A stretch of DNA of 5,460 nucleotides from NCBI GenBank assembly GCA_947494085.1, contig CANLTP010000070.1, positions 1-5,460 on the forward strand, in the 5' to 3' direction. Below, in pieces: positions 4,855 through 5,460 of this stretch. The notes beneath the pieces are model-generated. The model saw only the letters and a list, made by a program, of their open reading frames with translations. It was not told where the DNA came from and did not search any database. The position numbers were made by a program, and so were the translations under genes. Origin of the DNA: Actinomycetota bacterium (GTDB taxonomy: Bacteria > Actinomycetota > Actinomycetes > Nanopelagicales > Nanopelagicaceae). Each line of letters begins with the position of its first letter. Position 1 is the first letter of the stretch.

Positions 4855-5460
4855 ATGAGCGCAACCAAAAAACTTTTGCTAATCGATGGGCACTCGCTCG
4901 CCTATCGGGCCTTTTATGCGCTTCCTGCGGAAAATTTTGTTACTTCAAATGGCCAGCACACCAATGCGGTCTATGGCTTTGCATCGATGCTTATAAATCT
5001 GATTACCTCTGAGAAGCCGACACATATTGCAACTGCTTTTGACGTTTCGAGAAAAACTTTCCGCTCCGAACGTTTCCCGGAATACAAGGCGAATCGTTCC
5101 GCTACCCCCGATGAATTCAGATCTCAAACCAGTTATCTCTTCGATTTAGTTCATGGATTCGGAATTAGACATTTTGCGGTCGAAGGTTTCGAAGCAGATG
5201 ACATCATTGCAACGCTTGCCAAACGAGCCGAAGCTGATGGCTTCGAAGTTTTGATTTGCACTGGTGATCGTGATTCCTTCCAACTTATTAATTCAAAGAC
5301 AACTGTCTTGTATCCCAAACGCGGAGTGACAGATCTTGCACGCATGACACCGGATGCAGTGATCGAAAAATATGGATTGACGCCCGCGCAGTATCCAGAT
5401 TTTGCAGCACTGCGTGGTGATCCCAGTGACAACCTGCCATCGATTCCTGGTGTTGGCGAG
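4855..5460 (+). CDS. polA: DNA polymerase I, N-terminal 5'-nuclease domain, truncated by window end
   Basis: DNA polymerase I, which removes RNA primers and fills gaps in replication and repair. Only the first 202 codons are present, all within the 5'-3' exonuclease (FEN-like) domain, and the frame is open to the window edge. Metal-binding acidic residues are visible: D11 in LLLIDGHSLAYRAFYAL, D63 in AFDVSRKTFR, E113/D115/D116 in EGFEADDIIATLA, D138/D140 in CTGDRDSFQL, and D189/D192 in GDPSDNLPSIPGVGE, which leads into the helix-hairpin-helix DNA-binding element. The conserved FPEYKANR block (74-81) is also intact, so the 5'-nuclease should be active. The first ATG, at 4855, gives the expected start just before the LLLIDG motif. 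The 3'-5' exonuclease and polymerase domains, if present, lie beyond the window. It is divergent from the thioesterase gene with 32 bases between the starts. Confidence 0.96.
   Translation, partial: MSATKKLLLIDGHSLAYRAFYALPAENFVTSNGQHTNAVYGFASMLINLITSEKPTHIATAFDVSRKTFRSERFPEYKANRSATPDEFRSQTSYLFDLVHGFGIRHFAVEGFEADDIIATLAKRAEADGFEVLICTGDRDSFQLINSKTTVLYPKRGVTDLARMTPDAVIEKYGLTPAQYPDFAALRGDPSDNLPSIPGVGE

Noticed and set aside
4823..4864. Longer thioesterase start at TTG (4864) or GTG within the gap
   Set aside because: It would extend the protein through the promoter palindrome and, for TTG, into polA. The extra residues do not match the family, and the ATG at 4822 gives the standard length.
4698..5012. 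Plus-strand open frame of 104 codons across the thioesterase/polA junction
   Set aside because: It is antisense to the thioesterase gene and out of frame with polA, whose metal-binding motifs are all intact in the other frame. It has no recognisable protein features.
4945..5432. Minus-strand open frames within polA
   Set aside because: They lie opposite the well-conserved polA frame and show no domain or start signal.
1..5460. CRISPR array, insertion sequence, tRNA/rRNA or defence-type system
   Set aside because: No direct repeats with spacers, transposase motifs, terminal repeats or cloverleaf-like sequence were seen, and every long stretch is explained by conserved core genes.

Overview
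This window is a compact, mid-GC stretch, roughly mid-40s percent GC by eye. It carries most of a branched-chain amino acid (LIV-type) ABC importer operon followed by housekeeping genes. The order livK-livH-livM-livG-livF, then a hotdog thioesterase on the opposite strand, then polA resembles a chromosomal neighbourhood I recall from Actinobacteria. The protein sequences and the apparent leaderless starts of the last two genes fit the same group. The modest GC content points to a low-GC, streamlined actinobacterium such as a freshwater planktonic lineage rather than Streptomyces or Mycobacterium. That placement is inference.

Layout: (1) 1-789 is the 3' two thirds of livK, the solute-binding protein; its true start lies upstream of the window. 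(2) 790-914 is a 125-base intergenic region with two perfect tandem inverted repeats: a small GAAA-tetraloop hairpin right after the stop codon, then a long 13- to 16-bp stem. (3) 915-4413 holds livH, livM, livG and livF. They are tightly packed (4-base gap, 1-base overlap, 11-base overlap) and surely co-translated. (4) 4415-4822 on the minus strand is a small hotdog acyl-CoA thioesterase resembling the MenI/EntH type, convergent with livF with a single base between the stop codons. (5) 4823-4854 is a 32-base divergent promoter region. (6) 4855-5460 is the first 202 codons of polA (5'-nuclease domain), cut by the window end.

The Liv proteins form one machine. LivK captures leucine, isoleucine, valine or related small polar or apolar amino acids outside the membrane, LivH and LivM form the channel, and LivG and LivF are the two ATPases. 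The hairpins after livK, together with its stronger codon bias (18 AAG to 3 AAA lysine codons), suggest the binding protein is made in excess over the membrane parts.

I found no undescribed defence, mobile or CRISPR-type system; this is mostly an ordinary core-genome region. The most interesting non-coding signal is the thioesterase/polA intergenic region. There a perfect 6-bp inverted repeat supplies an outward-facing TAGACT (-10-like) hexamer for each gene, each 7-8 bases from its ATG and with no Shine-Dalgarno. This predicts back-to-back, mutually exclusive promoters driving two leaderless mRNAs.
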